64,000 bases of DNA, from the NCBI RefSeq assembly GCF_004765815.2, contig NZ_ML974128.1:310001-374000 (forward strand), read 5' to 3'. Made by a program: the position numbers and the translations under genes. Source of the stretch: Halorussus salinus. GTDB lineage: Archaea; Halobacteriota; Halobacteria; Halobacteriales; Haladaptataceae. This document shows positions 49,422 to 57,930 of the stretch, in pieces (positions within the stretch are counted from its first letter, which is position 1; each line of letters begins with the position of its first letter). Below the pieces are notes generated by a model. The model searched no databases and had not been told where the DNA came from. It saw only the letters and a program-made list of their open reading frames with translations.

Positions 49422-50246
49422 ATGGAGACCGAATCGAATTTACTCGACCAAGAAATCGCCGAAATCCTTCGGACGGTCATCGACGAAGCGCCCGAATCGA
49501 TGCTCGTCGTCAACCCGTCGAAGAACGCTATCGAAGAACTGATCACCGTCGCCACGGAGTACGAGGGCGACCTGCCGGAACTCCGCATGCTCGCGGAGTC
49601 GGGTACGCTGAAAGACGTGATGGAGGACTTCATCGTCGGCAGTAACGCGGCCGACCTCATCGACGCGGGGTCGCTCTCGCTTCGCACCACCGACGACGTG
49701 CCGAGCAACTCTCTGCTCGTCACCGACGAAGTCGTCATCGCGCTCGTGACCGCGGACGACCGTGTGGGCGGCCTCACGGCCGACGACGAGGAGTTCGTCG
49801 CAGAAGCCTACGACTCGTACTCCGCGCAGTTCGAGGCCGCCGACGAGTTCTCGCTGCGCACGCCGCCGCTCTCGCGCGTCCGCGACACGCTCGGCGAGGA
49901 GATCAGCCCCGACGCCCAGAACGACTTCGACGCGGTTCTCTCCTCGATGGAGACCGCGCGCGGAGACGGCGACGGACTCGACGAGGTTACCATCAGTCTC
50001 CTCGTCGCGGCGAAGAACGAGGCCCTGCTGTACGACATCAGCAAGTGGGGCGAGGACGTTGGCATCGCCAGCAAGGCGACGTTCTCGCGGACGAAGACGA
50101 AGCTCGAAGACATGGGCCTCATCGGGACCGAGAAGGTTCCCATCGACGTGGGTCGCCCGCGCCTGCGCCTGAAGTTGGCCAACGACGAACTCCGTAATGC
50201 GGACACCGACCAGCTCGCCAGCGCGGCCCAGAGCCTGCTGCACTGA
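49422..50246 (+). CDS. tbsP: Transcriptional regulator TbsP (DUF5821 family)
   Basis: 274 aa. The N-terminal 160 residues form the DUF5821-type sensor/dimer domain (ESMLVVNPSKNAIEELITVATEYEGDLPELRMLAESGTL, SNSLLVTDEVVIALVTADDRVGGL). The C-terminal winged helix is at about 190-260 (DEVTISLLVAAKNEALLYDISKWGEDVGIASKATFSRTKTKLEDMGLIGTEKVPIDVGRPRLRL). In Haloferax and Halobacterium TbsP is described as a regulator of central carbon metabolism first found as a suppressor of a trmB mutant. Assignment by family resemblance. Confidence 0.88.
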   Translation: METESNLLDQEIAEILRTVIDEAPESMLVVNPSKNAIEELITVATEYEGDLPELRMLAESGTLKDVMEDFIVGSNAADLIDAGSLSLRTTDDVPSNSLLVTDEVVIALVTADDRVGGLTADDEEFVAEAYDSYSAQFEAADEFSLRTPPLSRVRDTLGEEISPDAQNDFDAVLSSMETARGDGDGLDEVTISLLVAAKNEALLYDISKWGEDVGIASKATFSRTKTKLEDMGLIGTEKVPIDVGRPRLRLKLANDELRNADTDQLASAAQSLLH

Positions 50247-50326
50247 CCACGAACTCGCACTTTTTCGCGCGGTAGCCCCCAAGCGATAGCACCGCGTTTT
50301 TCCGGTCTCCGTTCCTCGATGTCGTC

Positions 50327-52147
50327 ATGAACCGACCGACAGTCGGACTCGTCGGCGAGGGTCCGGCAATCGACGCGGTCGCGGCCGCGCTCGCCGACGT
50401 GGACGCCGAGACCGTCGAGTGTGCCCCCGAACAGGTCGCAGGGACCGACTTCGCCGTCGTCGCCGGTGACGCCGACGACTCCCGCGCTCCCGACGACCGT
50501 CACCCTACGCGCTTCGCCGCGGCGAACCGCGCGGCCCGCGAGGGCGGGACGCCGTGGCTCGCGGTCGAACTCGGCGGCGTCGGCGGTCGCGCTCTCGACA
50601 TCGACGCCGCGGTCTCGGGATTCGCGCCGGGGACCGCGTGCTGGCAGTGTCTCCGGACGCGCGTCGCCGCGAACGCAGACGAGAGCGAAGCGAGTTCCGG
50701 AACCGACCCCGACCCCGACCCCGACCCGGCCGTCGCGCGCTTCGCGGGCGCGCTCGCCGGGCGTGAGGCCGCCACCCTCCTGTCTGGCGGCGAGTCGCGG
50801 ATTCTGGGCGGCGTCGTGGAAGTGCCCCACGCCGAGCGAAACCTGTTGCCCGTGCCCGGCTGTGAGGTCTGCGACGACGACTCCGACGTGAGTCTCCGTC
50901 TCTCGGCGTCACTCGACCGCGAGTACGCAGACACCGAACTGGAGGGCGCACTCTCGCGCGCCGAGCAGGCCATGGACGAGCGCGTCGGTCTCGTCTCGAC
51001 AATCGGCGAGGCCGAGTCGTTCCCCGCGCCCTACTACCTCGCCCAACTCGCCGACACCTCGGGGTTCAGCGACGCACAGGCCGCAGAACAGGCCGCTGGC
51101 GTCGCCGACGACTGGAACGCCGCGCTGATGAAGGCGCTCGGCGAGGCGCTGGAACGCTACGCCGCGGGCGTCTACCGCGAGGAGGGCTTCCGGACGGCGC
51201 GCACGGGCGACCTCGACGCGGCCGATTCCGACGGAGACGGCTCCGACTCGGTGGTCGCGCCCACCCAATTCGTCCGGCCCGAGGAGTGGACCGGCACGGA
51301 CGCTGACACCGAACTGTCGTGGGTCGAGGGCCGGAACCTCCACAGCGACGAGCAGGTCCACCTCCCGGCGGAGTTCGTCCACTTCCCGCCGCCCGAGGTC
51401 CGTCACAAGCCCTCCATCACGACCGGTCTCGGTCTCGGAAGTTCGACCGTCGAAGCCCTCCTCGCGGGCTGTTACGAGACCATCGAGCGCGACGCGACGA
51501 TGCTCTCGTGGTACTCGACGTTCGACCCGCTGGAACTCGCGGTCGAGGACGAGCGGTTCGACGCGTTGCGGGCGCGCGCTCACGCGGAAGATTTGGAGGT
51601 CACGCCCTTGCTGGTCACGCAGGACGTGGACGTGCCGGTGGTTGCGGTCGCGGTCCACCGCGAGGGCGAGTGGCCCCGGTTCGCGGTCGGCTCCGACGCC
51701 GACCTCGACCCCGAGGAGGCCGCCACGTCCGCGCTCGCCGAGGCGCTCCAGAACTGGATGGAACTGCGTTCGATGGGCGAGGACGACGCCGCCGACGCCG
51801 ACGGTGCCATCGGTCGGTACGCCGACTTCCCCGCGACCGCCCGCGAGTTCGTGGCGAGCGAGACCGCGATTCCCGCCGCGAGCGTCGGTCCGGCCGACCC
51901 GCCGACCGGGGAGGCGGAACTCGACGCGCTCCTCGAACGCCTCGCCGACGCCGACCTGTCGGCCTACGCCGCGCGCCTGACGACCCGCGACGTGGAGCGA
52001 CTCGGATTCGAGGCGGTCCGGGTACTGGTCCCCGCGGCCCAACCGCTGTTCACCGGCGAAGCGTTCTTCGGCGAGCGGTCGCGCGAGGTGCCCCCGGAAC
52101 TTGGCTTCGAGTTCCGGCCCGACCGCGACCTGCATCCGTACCCCTGA
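50327..52147 (+). CDS. YcaO protein fused to an N-terminal E1-like zinc domain
   Basis: 606 aa. Residues 1-190 resemble the ocin-ThiF/E1-like partner of azoline-forming cyclodehydratases: GLVGEGPAIDAVAAAL, and a zinc tetrad C105/C108 (CWQC) and C179/C182 (CEVC). Residues about 215-606 are YcaO, with ATP-binding signatures ALGEALERYAAG, GCYETIERDATMLSWY and SALAEALQNWMELRS. The C-terminus ends HPYP, a Pro-x-Pro end recalling the PxPxP tail of azoline-forming YcaO enzymes. It would phosphorylate a peptide or protein backbone to make azolines or thioamides. No precursor peptide gene is seen within several kb. Confidence 0.88.
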   Translation: MNRPTVGLVGEGPAIDAVAAALADVDAETVECAPEQVAGTDFAVVAGDADDSRAPDDRHPTRFAAANRAAREGGTPWLAVELGGVGGRALDIDAAVSGFAPGTACWQCLRTRVAANADESEASSGTDPDPDPDPAVARFAGALAGREAATLLSGGESRILGGVVEVPHAERNLLPVPGCEVCDDDSDVSLRLSASLDREYADTELEGALSRAEQAMDERVGLVSTIGEAESFPAPYYLAQLADTSGFSDAQAAEQAAGVADDWNAALMKALGEALERYAAGVYREEGFRTARTGDLDAADSDGDGSDSVVAPTQFVRPEEWTGTDADTELSWVEGRNLHSDEQVHLPAEFVHFPPPEVRHKPSITTGLGLGSSTVEALLAGCYETIERDATMLSWYSTFDPLELAVEDERFDALRARAHAEDLEVTPLLVTQDVDVPVVAVAVHREGEWPRFAVGSDADLDPEEAATSALAEALQNWMELRSMGEDDAADADGAIGRYADFPATAREFVASETAIPAASVGPADPPTGEAELDALLERLADADLSAYAARLTTRDVERLGFEAVRVLVPAAQPLFTGEAFFGERSREVPPELGFEFRPDRDLHPYP

Positions 52148-52170
52148 GCGTCGGGCGGACGGCGCTCCTC

Positions 52171-52226
52171 GCGGAAATCGTCCCGCGACAATCGTCCCGC
52201 GGAAATTGTCCCGCGGCAATCGACCC
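52171..52226 (+). repeat. 14-bp tandem repeat, four units
   Basis: gcggaaatcgtccc, gcgacaatcgtccc, gcggaaattgtccc and gcggcaatcgaccc, head to tail between the YcaO gene and the next membrane protein gene. One or two bases differ per unit. Confidence 0.8.
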
Positions 52227-52270
52227 CGGAATCGCAACCCACTACAGGGGTCGCCGGACTACGGATTGGC

Positions 52271-53215
52271 GTGTACGCGCCGACTCGCCTCGCGGGCTAC
52301 GTCGTCCTGTTGCTCACGCCGGTCGCGCTACTCGCCAGCGCGCTGTTCTCCGGCGGCGTCTCGGCTGCGGTCTTGGGTCTCGAAGGAGGAGTCGCCCTCG
52401 CTGGCGGGGTCGCCGCCGCGAGCGAACGGGAGCGCGCGCTCGAAGCGCCCGACGCCCACGACCTCGACGCCGGGGACCTCGCGGACGCGTTCGCGGTTCT
52501 CGCCGCGGCGGTCGTGACCTACGTCCTGAGCGTCCGGTTCGGTCTCGGCCCGGTCGTCGCCTCCGCGCTCGTCGGTCTCGTCGCGGGAGTCGGAACTCCT
52601 CGAATCGCAGTTCCGGCCTACTGCGGGTCGTTCGTCGGCATGGCCTCGCCCGCCCTCTTCCCGTCGGTCGGCTACCTCGCGCTCGCGGGTCTCGTCTCGG
52701 GCGTCGCGTTCGTCGCGGCCGAGCGCGCCTTCGACGGGTTCGGCGGGAAGTTGGGGACGCTCGCGCTGTTCGGGTGCGCGGCGACGGCCGCGCTGACCGG
52801 CGCGGACTTCACCGCCGGGAGCGCGCTCGCGTGGACCGACGCGCTCGTCGTCGTCCCGGTTTCGGTCGCGGGTGCCGTCGGGACCGTCGTCCTGAGCCTC
52901 CGCCTCGACCTCGGGGCGGTCGTCGGGTCCGCGGTCGTCGGTCTCGCGGCGGGTCTCGGTCTCCCGGCGATGTCGGGCGCGTCGGGCGAGACGCTGGCCG
53001 CGGCGGCGTTCTGCGCCTCGTTCGTCGGCATGAGTTCGACCGACCGACTCGACGGCGAGGAGCGCGTCGCGCTCGCCGGGGCGGTCTGCGGACTGGTGTT
53101 CGTCGCGGTCGCGGCGGCGTTCTCGGGCGCGGGCGGGAAGTTGGGGACTATCGCGTTCGTCTCCTGCGTCACGACCGCCGGTGGGGAGCGACTGGTCGTC
53201 CGAATGCGGTCGTGA
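52271..53215 (+). CDS. Multi-spanning membrane protein with internal duplication, function unknown
   Basis: 314 aa from a GTG at 52271. About nine transmembrane helices in two similar halves: the first half ends DGFGGKLGTLALFGCAATAAL, the second SGAGGKLGTIAFVSCVTTAG; each half also has a matching VPAYCGSFVGMASP / AAAFCASFVGMSST segment. This suggests a duplicated transporter-like unit with re-entrant GKLGT loops. No known family recognised. It follows the YcaO gene after 123 nt. Confidence 0.75.
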   Translation: MYAPTRLAGYVVLLLTPVALLASALFSGGVSAAVLGLEGGVALAGGVAAASERERALEAPDAHDLDAGDLADAFAVLAAAVVTYVLSVRFGLGPVVASALVGLVAGVGTPRIAVPAYCGSFVGMASPALFPSVGYLALAGLVSGVAFVAAERAFDGFGGKLGTLALFGCAATAALTGADFTAGSALAWTDALVVVPVSVAGAVGTVVLSLRLDLGAVVGSAVVGLAAGLGLPAMSGASGETLAAAAFCASFVGMSSTDRLDGEERVALAGAVCGLVFVAVAAAFSGAGGKLGTIAFVSCVTTAGGERLVVRMRS

Positions 53216-53340
53216 GTGCGCTCCGCCGGACCGGGCGACATCGTCGAGAGCTTTCTCAGACAAGGGTTTTATCTCCCGCCCCGTAGTGTGTGGTACCGTA
53301 TGTCGCCATTCTCACCGACCGAGTATCCGGGGGGACGGGG

Positions 53341-53538
53341 ATGACTTCCGAGTACGAACTCGACTGCGCGACCTGCGGCACGTCGCTGACTCGCCGCGAG
53401 GTTCCCGGCGAGTCGCTGGGATTCGGGGGGTCCGACGCGCCGGAACTCGGCGACTCGGAGTCGCTGGAGGTCGCGGAGTGTCCCGACTGCGGCGGCCGCT
53501 ACTTCCCGGAGACGACCTTGGAACGACTCGAAACCTGA
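53341..53538 (+). CDS. Small zinc-ribbon protein
   Basis: 65 aa from the ATG at 53341. CATCGTSLTRREV (C9/C12) and ECPDCGGRYFPE (C47/C50) form a four-Cys zinc ribbon. A GTG at 53290, in frame, lies about 22 nt after a TATA-like ttttatct (53267-53274) and could be a leaderless start adding 17 residues; the conserved part begins at 53341. Role unknown. Confidence 0.75.
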   Translation: MTSEYELDCATCGTSLTRREVPGESLGFGGSDAPELGDSESLEVAECPDCGGRYFPETTLERLET

Positions 53539-53553
53539 AAAATCGACTCGCTT

Positions 53554-54681
53554 TTAGATGCCGAACGTCGCGCGGAGCATGTCCCGCGTGCCGGGACCGA
53601 GACCGACGGCGACGATGGCCACGAGGAGCAGGATGGCGTAGCGCGGGCTCTCCTCGAAGATGCCCTCGTCGAACACCCAGACGACGAAGATGGCGGCCGC
53701 GATTTTGACCAGCAGGAAGGGCCACGCGGTGCCGATGAGGTCCACGACTGGTTCGGGGAACTGCTTGCCGACCTCGATGAGCGCGCGGTTGACGGGGTGT
53801 TTCGGCACGAGGTCGGCGGGCAGGCCCAGTTCCTTCGCCCAGTCGATGCCGACGACGTTGGCCACGCCGTCAACCGAGTGCGCCCAGAGGACGACGATAC
53901 CCATCTTGCCCGTCCCCTCGTTGACCTCGGGCGCGTAGCGAGTGAGACCTTCCCACGTCAGCCACGTCACGAGCGTCGCGCTGACGAGGACGACGACCGT
54001 AATCTGGGGGAAGAAGTCCACGTAGTCGGTCGTGAACGCGAGGAAGCCGAGGTAGCCGACCGTCACCGAGAGCAGGGCCGTGCCGATGCCCGCGACGGTG
54101 TAGCGGTAGCCCTCGGTCGCGCCGGAGTTGCGGAGCCAGATGCTCGCCAGCAGGGCCGCCAGCGTGATTGCGAACATCGTGAAGTAGATGACCGGGCTGA
54201 TGATGAGGGTGTTCCACGGGAACGTGATGGCGGCCTGCGAGGGGTCGAGTCCGTCGAAGGCGTCCTCGACCACGCGGAGCGCGCCGCCGAACAGCATGTA
54301 GGGGAACAGCGCGTAGAACAGTTCGCGGTCCTGTCCGACCCCGAGACGACGGAGCATGAAGACGACGCCCAGTAGCGCCAACAGCATCGTCAGCGCGTAG
54401 CCGACCTCCGAGACCAGCGTGTAGCCGGGGTACGCGACCGGTTCGGCCGCGGCCGCGCAGGCGCTCGACTCGTAGAGGAAACTCACCGACCCGTCGGCGT
54501 AGGCCGCACACTGGGCGCTCTTGGCGTCCGCGACGACCGGCCCCCAGAAGTAGTGCCAGACGAAACCGTAGTAGACGCGCTCGGGAAAGACGAGAGCGCC
54601 GCCGACGAGCGCGGCCAACAGCGCGGCGACCGTCCCACCCCAGAGGCGTTCGGAGTCCATTCCCTCGGTTACGGTACTCAT
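53554..54681 (-). CDS. DUF63 family membrane protein
   Basis: 375 aa from the ATG at 54681 (a TTG at 54690 would add three residues). About ten transmembrane helices. The family signature FWGPVVADAKSAQC, ALFPYMLFGGALRVVEDAF, SPVIYFTMF, GIVVLWAHSVDGVANVVGIDW and HPVNRALIEVG are present; the polar GALRVVEDAF and AHSVDG segments within helices suggest transport or catalysis. The function of this archaeal family is not known. No operon partner. Confidence 0.9.
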   Translation of the reverse strand: MSTVTEGMDSERLWGGTVAALLAALVGGALVFPERVYYGFVWHYFWGPVVADAKSAQCAAYADGSVSFLYESSACAAAAEPVAYPGYTLVSEVGYALTMLLALLGVVFMLRRLGVGQDRELFYALFPYMLFGGALRVVEDAFDGLDPSQAAITFPWNTLIISPVIYFTMFAITLAALLASIWLRNSGATEGYRYTVAGIGTALLSVTVGYLGFLAFTTDYVDFFPQITVVVLVSATLVTWLTWEGLTRYAPEVNEGTGKMGIVVLWAHSVDGVANVVGIDWAKELGLPADLVPKHPVNRALIEVGKQFPEPVVDLIGTAWPFLLVKIAAAIFVVWVFDEGIFEESPRYAILLLVAIVAVGLGPGTRDMLRATFGI

Positions 54682-54818
54682 ATTTGCCAAGGCGCAAGCC
54701 GACCGTTTTACGGTTCCGGTCTCGGTCGTCGCCGCCGCTCGTCACAGAGTCCATTCTAGTCGGTGGTCCGGTCGAAGACGTGTCCGGTCGCGGAGAACGC
54801 TAGGGATGAGCGCCGGTC

Positions 54819-55283
54819 TCAGACTTCGCTACCGTCGATGGGCAACTCCTCGGTCTCGTAGGGCGTACCGAGGATGACCATCGTCTGGGAGCGCGCGAAG
54901 CCGTCCATCTGAGCGACGTTCTCGAACATCAACTCGCGAAGTCGGTCGGCGTCCTCGGCGTAGACGCGCATCAACACGTCCCACGAACCGGTCGTGAGGT
55001 GGACCTCTTGGATGCCGTCGATGTCTTCGAGGCGACCGAGGGTGTTCTGTTCCTGTCCCTGTTCGACCTGTAGGCCGACGACCGCCGAGATACCGTAGTC
55101 GAGTGCCTTGGGGTCTACCTTCGCGTGGTACCCCTCGATGACGCCCGCCTCCTCCATCCGGTTGACTCTGTCGTGGACCGTCGCACTGGACATGTCGATA
55201 CGACGCGCGATCTCGCTGAAGGGGGTTCGCGCGTTCTCCTGTAACGCTTCTAAGATTTCGCGGTCGGTATCATCGAGTTCCAT
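54819..55283 (-). CDS. Lrp/AsnC family transcriptional regulator
   Basis: 154 aa. N-terminal HTH LDDTDREILEALQENARTPFSEIARRIDMSSATVHDRVNRMEEAGVIEGYHAKVDP followed by a RAM/ACT domain (YGISAVVGLQVEQGQEQNTLGRLEDIDGIQEVHLTTGSWDVLMRVYAED), where effector amino acids bind. The C-terminal SQTMVILGTPYETEELPI is usual. TATA box 28 nt before the ATG at 55283. Probably autoregulated and/or controls amino acid metabolism; the flanking gene is not an obvious target. Confidence 0.95.
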   Translation of the reverse strand: MELDDTDREILEALQENARTPFSEIARRIDMSSATVHDRVNRMEEAGVIEGYHAKVDPKALDYGISAVVGLQVEQGQEQNTLGRLEDIDGIQEVHLTTGSWDVLMRVYAEDADRLRELMFENVAQMDGFARSQTMVILGTPYETEELPIDGSEV

Positions 55284-55306
55284 ATCCTACATCAGATTCT
55301 TTCAGG

Positions 55307-55315
55307 CTAAATATC
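55307..55315 (-). promoter_or_regulatory. TATA box of the Lrp gene
   Basis: Minus strand GATATTTAG, 28 nt before the ATG at 55283; leaderless spacing. Confidence 0.65.
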
Positions 55316-55376
55316 CTTAGAATTCATCTCGTCAGAAACGGGGGATTACGTCCTCGGTGGAACGACACAATACGGT

Positions 55377-56171
55377 TCAGGCGACGTTTCGAAGGGCGGC
55401 CACCAGTTCGTCGTGGGCCTCGCCGTTCGAGGCGACGAGGCTCTCGGAGTCGTGTCGCCACGGGTCGCCGTGCCGGTCGGTGACGGTCCCGCCCGCCTGT
55501 CGGACCATGTGAACGCCAGCCACGGTGTCCCACGGGTTCGGGTCCACGTTCGTCACCGCGCCCTCCAGCGACCCGGCCGCGACCATCCCGAGCGTGACCT
55601 GCGCCGACCCGAACCGGCGCACGTCGGCGAATCGCTCGACCAACTCCTCGCAGACCGCGGCGTACTCGTCGCGCCGGTCGAACCCCCACCAGATGGTCGG
55701 TACGACGGCGAACGTCTCGGGGTCGGTCTTCTCGCTGACCGAGACGGGTTCGCCGTCGCGGTACGCGCCGTCGCGTCCGGCGACGTACGTCTCGCCGAGC
55801 GCGGGGCAGTCGTTGACCGCGGCGACCGGTTCGCCGTCCCGGACCGCCGCGACGCTGGTCGTCCAGACCGGAATCGACCGGACGTAGTTGTTCGTCCCGT
55901 CGATGGGGTCTATCACCCACGCGTCGCCCTCGTCGGGGACCTCCTTGAGTTCGTCCTCCTCCTCGCCGACGATTGCGTCGTCGGGGTACTCCTCGCGGAC
56001 GACTTCGATGACTCGGCGCTGAGTCTGGCGGTCGGCCTCGGTCACCACGTCGGTCTTGTCGGATTTGGTCTCGACTTCGATGCCCGCTCGAAAGCTCTCG
56101 GCGGCGACTTCGCTTCCCGCGCTCGCGGCGCGCTTCGCCACCGCGAGGAGGTCGTCGGCGTCGTCGGTCAT
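55377..56171 (-). CDS. Inositol monophosphatase family phosphatase
   Basis: 264 aa from the ATG at 56171. Motifs: DVVTEADRQTQ (metal Asp), IVGEEE, WVIDPIDGTNNYVRSIPVW (DPIDGT), and DPNPWDTVAGVHMVRQAGGTVTD (WDxxxG). Mg2+-dependent phosphatase that may act on inositol-1-phosphate, fructose-1,6-bisphosphate or NADP(H); archaeal members are often dual IMPase/FBPase. The start is placed at MTDDADD because upstream sequence is promoter-like and not conserved. Confidence 0.92.
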   Translation of the reverse strand: MTDDADDLLAVAKRAASAGSEVAAESFRAGIEVETKSDKTDVVTEADRQTQRRVIEVVREEYPDDAIVGEEEDELKEVPDEGDAWVIDPIDGTNNYVRSIPVWTTSVAAVRDGEPVAAVNDCPALGETYVAGRDGAYRDGEPVSVSEKTDPETFAVVPTIWWGFDRRDEYAAVCEELVERFADVRRFGSAQVTLGMVAAGSLEGAVTNVDPNPWDTVAGVHMVRQAGGTVTDRHGDPWRHDSESLVASNGEAHDELVAALRNVA

Positions 56172-56404
56172 GTTTCCGCGGTGGGGCGTCGCCGGAAAAG
56201 CCCTGTCGGTTCGGCGGTTTCGGCCGGTGCAGTGCGGTTGCGGTACGACGGGAGTCGGCGATACTCCGCTGTATTGTTGCGGTGCGGTTCCGTTGGTGTC
56301 GGGAAGAGTCACCTTCTCTGGATTCTCGTGTAGGTCCGTGACGCGGACCACTCAAGCCACCGCACCGATGCCCGCCGGTCCCCGGAATCCGACACCGTAG
56401 GAGG

Positions 56405-56412
56405 TTTATATA
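56405..56412 (+). promoter_or_regulatory. TATA box of tRNA-Leu(CAA)
   Basis: tttatata within gaggtttatatagcgg, about 56 nt before the mature tRNA 5' end; predicts a precursor leader of about 30 nt. Confidence 0.65.
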
Positions 56413-56464
56413 GCGGCCGTTTTAGAGACGAACGTCAGGCGCGAACCCCAGACGAAGACAGCGT

Positions 56465-56549
56465 GCGAGGGTAGCCAAGCCTGGCCAACGGCGGCGGACT
56501 CAAGATCCGCTCCCGTAGGGGTCCAAGGGTTCGAATCCCTTCCCTCGCA
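56465..56549 (+). tRNA. tRNA-Leu (anticodon CAA)
   Basis: 85 nt. Acceptor gcgaggg/ccctcgc (56542-56548), discriminator A at 56549. Anticodon stem gcgga/tccgc with loop ctcaaga gives CAA. Long variable arm, T-loop gggttcgaatccc. CCA not encoded and no intron. Confidence 0.96.
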
Positions 56550-56644
56550 CTACCGGTGTGGCGTCGCCACACCCAACAGTGCAAGCAAGACCGCTTCGGA
56601 GCGTCTTGCCCTCGCAAACTACACGGCCCACGCGGGCCCTCGCA
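56542..56644 (+). repeat. tRNA-Leu(CAA) acceptor octamer in three copies separated by hairpins
   Basis: ccctcgca occurs at 56542-56549 (end of the tRNA), 56609-56616 and 56637-56644. Copy 2 follows a hairpin gcaagac...gtcttgc, copy 3 a hairpin ggccc-acgc-gggcc. Another perfect hairpin, ggtgtggc-gtc-gccacacc, lies between the tRNA and copy 2. Confidence 0.75.
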
Positions 56645-56684
56645 ACATTCCTCTGGTGCCAGTCTCGTAGCGACTGCTCTCGCT

Positions 56685-56731
56685 TGGTCGCAACCGTTTC
56701 CGGTTGGTCGCAACCGCTCTCGGTTCGTCGC
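56685..56731 (+). repeat. 20-bp tandem repeat, two units and a partial third
   Basis: tggtcgcaaccgtttccggt (56685-56704) and tggtcgcaaccgctctcggt (56705-56724), then tcgtcgc. Lies between the tRNA cluster and the next gene. Confidence 0.7.
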
Positions 56732-56785
56732 AGTGTGAGTTCTCACGTCAAGAGCTAACTACATGCAAATCGTGGGAGCAGAGCG

Positions 56786-57046
56786 ATGCAGTGGCACCGA
56801 CGGCGCGACCTCGAAGGCGGCAAGGAATTGGGCGTCTGGTTGCTCGTGGCCGACGACGGGAGCGTCGAGCGAGAACTCTACGTCGAGTCCCACGAGTACC
56901 GCGGCGGGGACTTCGACGTGTACACGACGGCCGACGACGAGTGGACTCACGAGGGGGAGTTCGAGACCAGCGAGGAGGCCTTCGCTCGCGCGCAGGCCCT
57001 CCTCGAATCGAGTTCCCACGCGGTCGAGAGCGACGGACTCGCCTGA
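56786..57046 (+). CDS. Small haloarchaeal protein, function unknown
   Basis: 86 aa. [74 protein letters not shown]: a compact alpha/beta pattern ending in an amphipathic helix. ATG at 56786 is the only start that keeps the conserved-looking MQWHRRRDL. Convergent with the PHP gene, 5 nt between stops. No activity can be read from it. Confidence 0.72.
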   Translation: MQWHRRRDLEGGKELGVWLLVADDGSVERELYVESHEYRGGDFDVYTTADDEWTHEGEFETSEEAFARAQALLESSSHAVESDGLA

Positions 57047-57051
57047 GAAAC

Positions 57052-57831
57052 CTACTCGAAAAGCACCAGCGGGTCGGCCTCGCGCGCGGCGAAATACTCG
57101 TCCAACTCGCGCTTTCGGGCGGGAATCTCGTCGGGGTCGTGGGCGTCGGTCCCGGCGACGAACTCGACGCCGCGCTCGCGGAGCGCCGCCCGGAGGTCCG
57201 GCGCGGGGTGGAACTGCCCGTACTCCCGGCGGACGCGCCCGGCGTTGAGTTCCGGGACGGTCCGCGACGTAGCGAGGGCGTCGGCGAGCATCGCGTGGTG
57301 GTCCGGCGTGGTGTAGCCCCGGAGTTCCGGCGTGCGCTCGGGCAGGTCCACGTGGGCCGCGATGGCGAACAGTTCCGAGTCCACGAGGTCCGCGAGTCGC
57401 TCGTAGTAGTCGTCCACGACTCCCCGGCGCTCGCGCTCCGAGAGGTCCGTGAAAGGGGCGCTCCGCTGGACGTTGGTCCCCTCGACGCGGTGGACGCTCC
57501 CGACGGCGTAGTCGAAGTCGGCCTCGTCGAGGAAGTCGGCGATGTCGGCCTCGTCCCGCGGGTCGTAGTCCATCTCCACCGCGTCGAAGACCCGGAGGTC
57601 GTACCGGTCGCGCAACGACTCGATGGCCTCCCGGCGGAGCGGGTAGGTCCGGTCCAAGTTGATGCCGTACTCGCGTTTCTGCGTCTGGAATCGCCCGCGC
57701 TCGGAGACGTTGCAGTGGTCGGCGAACCCTATCGCACGGAGACCGGCCTCCTCGGCGGCCGCGAGCATCCGGGGCATCTGGGTACCGTCCGAGTAGTTCG
57801 AGTGGACGTGGTAGTCGTGGACGACGGACAC
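57052..57831 (-). CDS. PHP-family phosphatase (HisK-type histidinol phosphatase-like)
   Basis: 259 aa from the GTG at 57831 ([13 protein letters not shown]). Metal-binding PHP residues: [12 protein letters not shown] (H8, H10), [40 protein letters not shown], and [11 protein letters not shown]. Matches trinuclear-metal PHP hydrolases such as HisK histidinol-phosphate phosphatase; a nuclease or other phosphoesterase role is also possible. Upstream extension to 58383 in the same frame is repeat-derived and not coding. Confidence 0.88.
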   Translation of the reverse strand: MSVVHDYHVHSNYSDGTQMPRMLAAAEEAGLRAIGFADHCNVSERGRFQTQKREYGINLDRTYPLRREAIESLRDRYDLRVFDAVEMDYDPRDEADIADFLDEADFDYAVGSVHRVEGTNVQRSAPFTDLSERERRGVVDDYYERLADLVDSELFAIAAHVDLPERTPELRGYTTPDHHAMLADALATSRTVPELNAGRVRREYGQFHPAPDLRAALRERGVEFVAGTDAHDPDEIPARKRELDEYFAAREADPLVLFE

Positions 57832-57930
57832 GTTCGTCTTTCGACCCGAACCGGCGTATCTGTTGCGGTGCGAGTCGGGGTTTCGGGGCGTTTCGGAGTC
57901 CGACACCCGCCGTCTCCTCCGCGTCGAACG

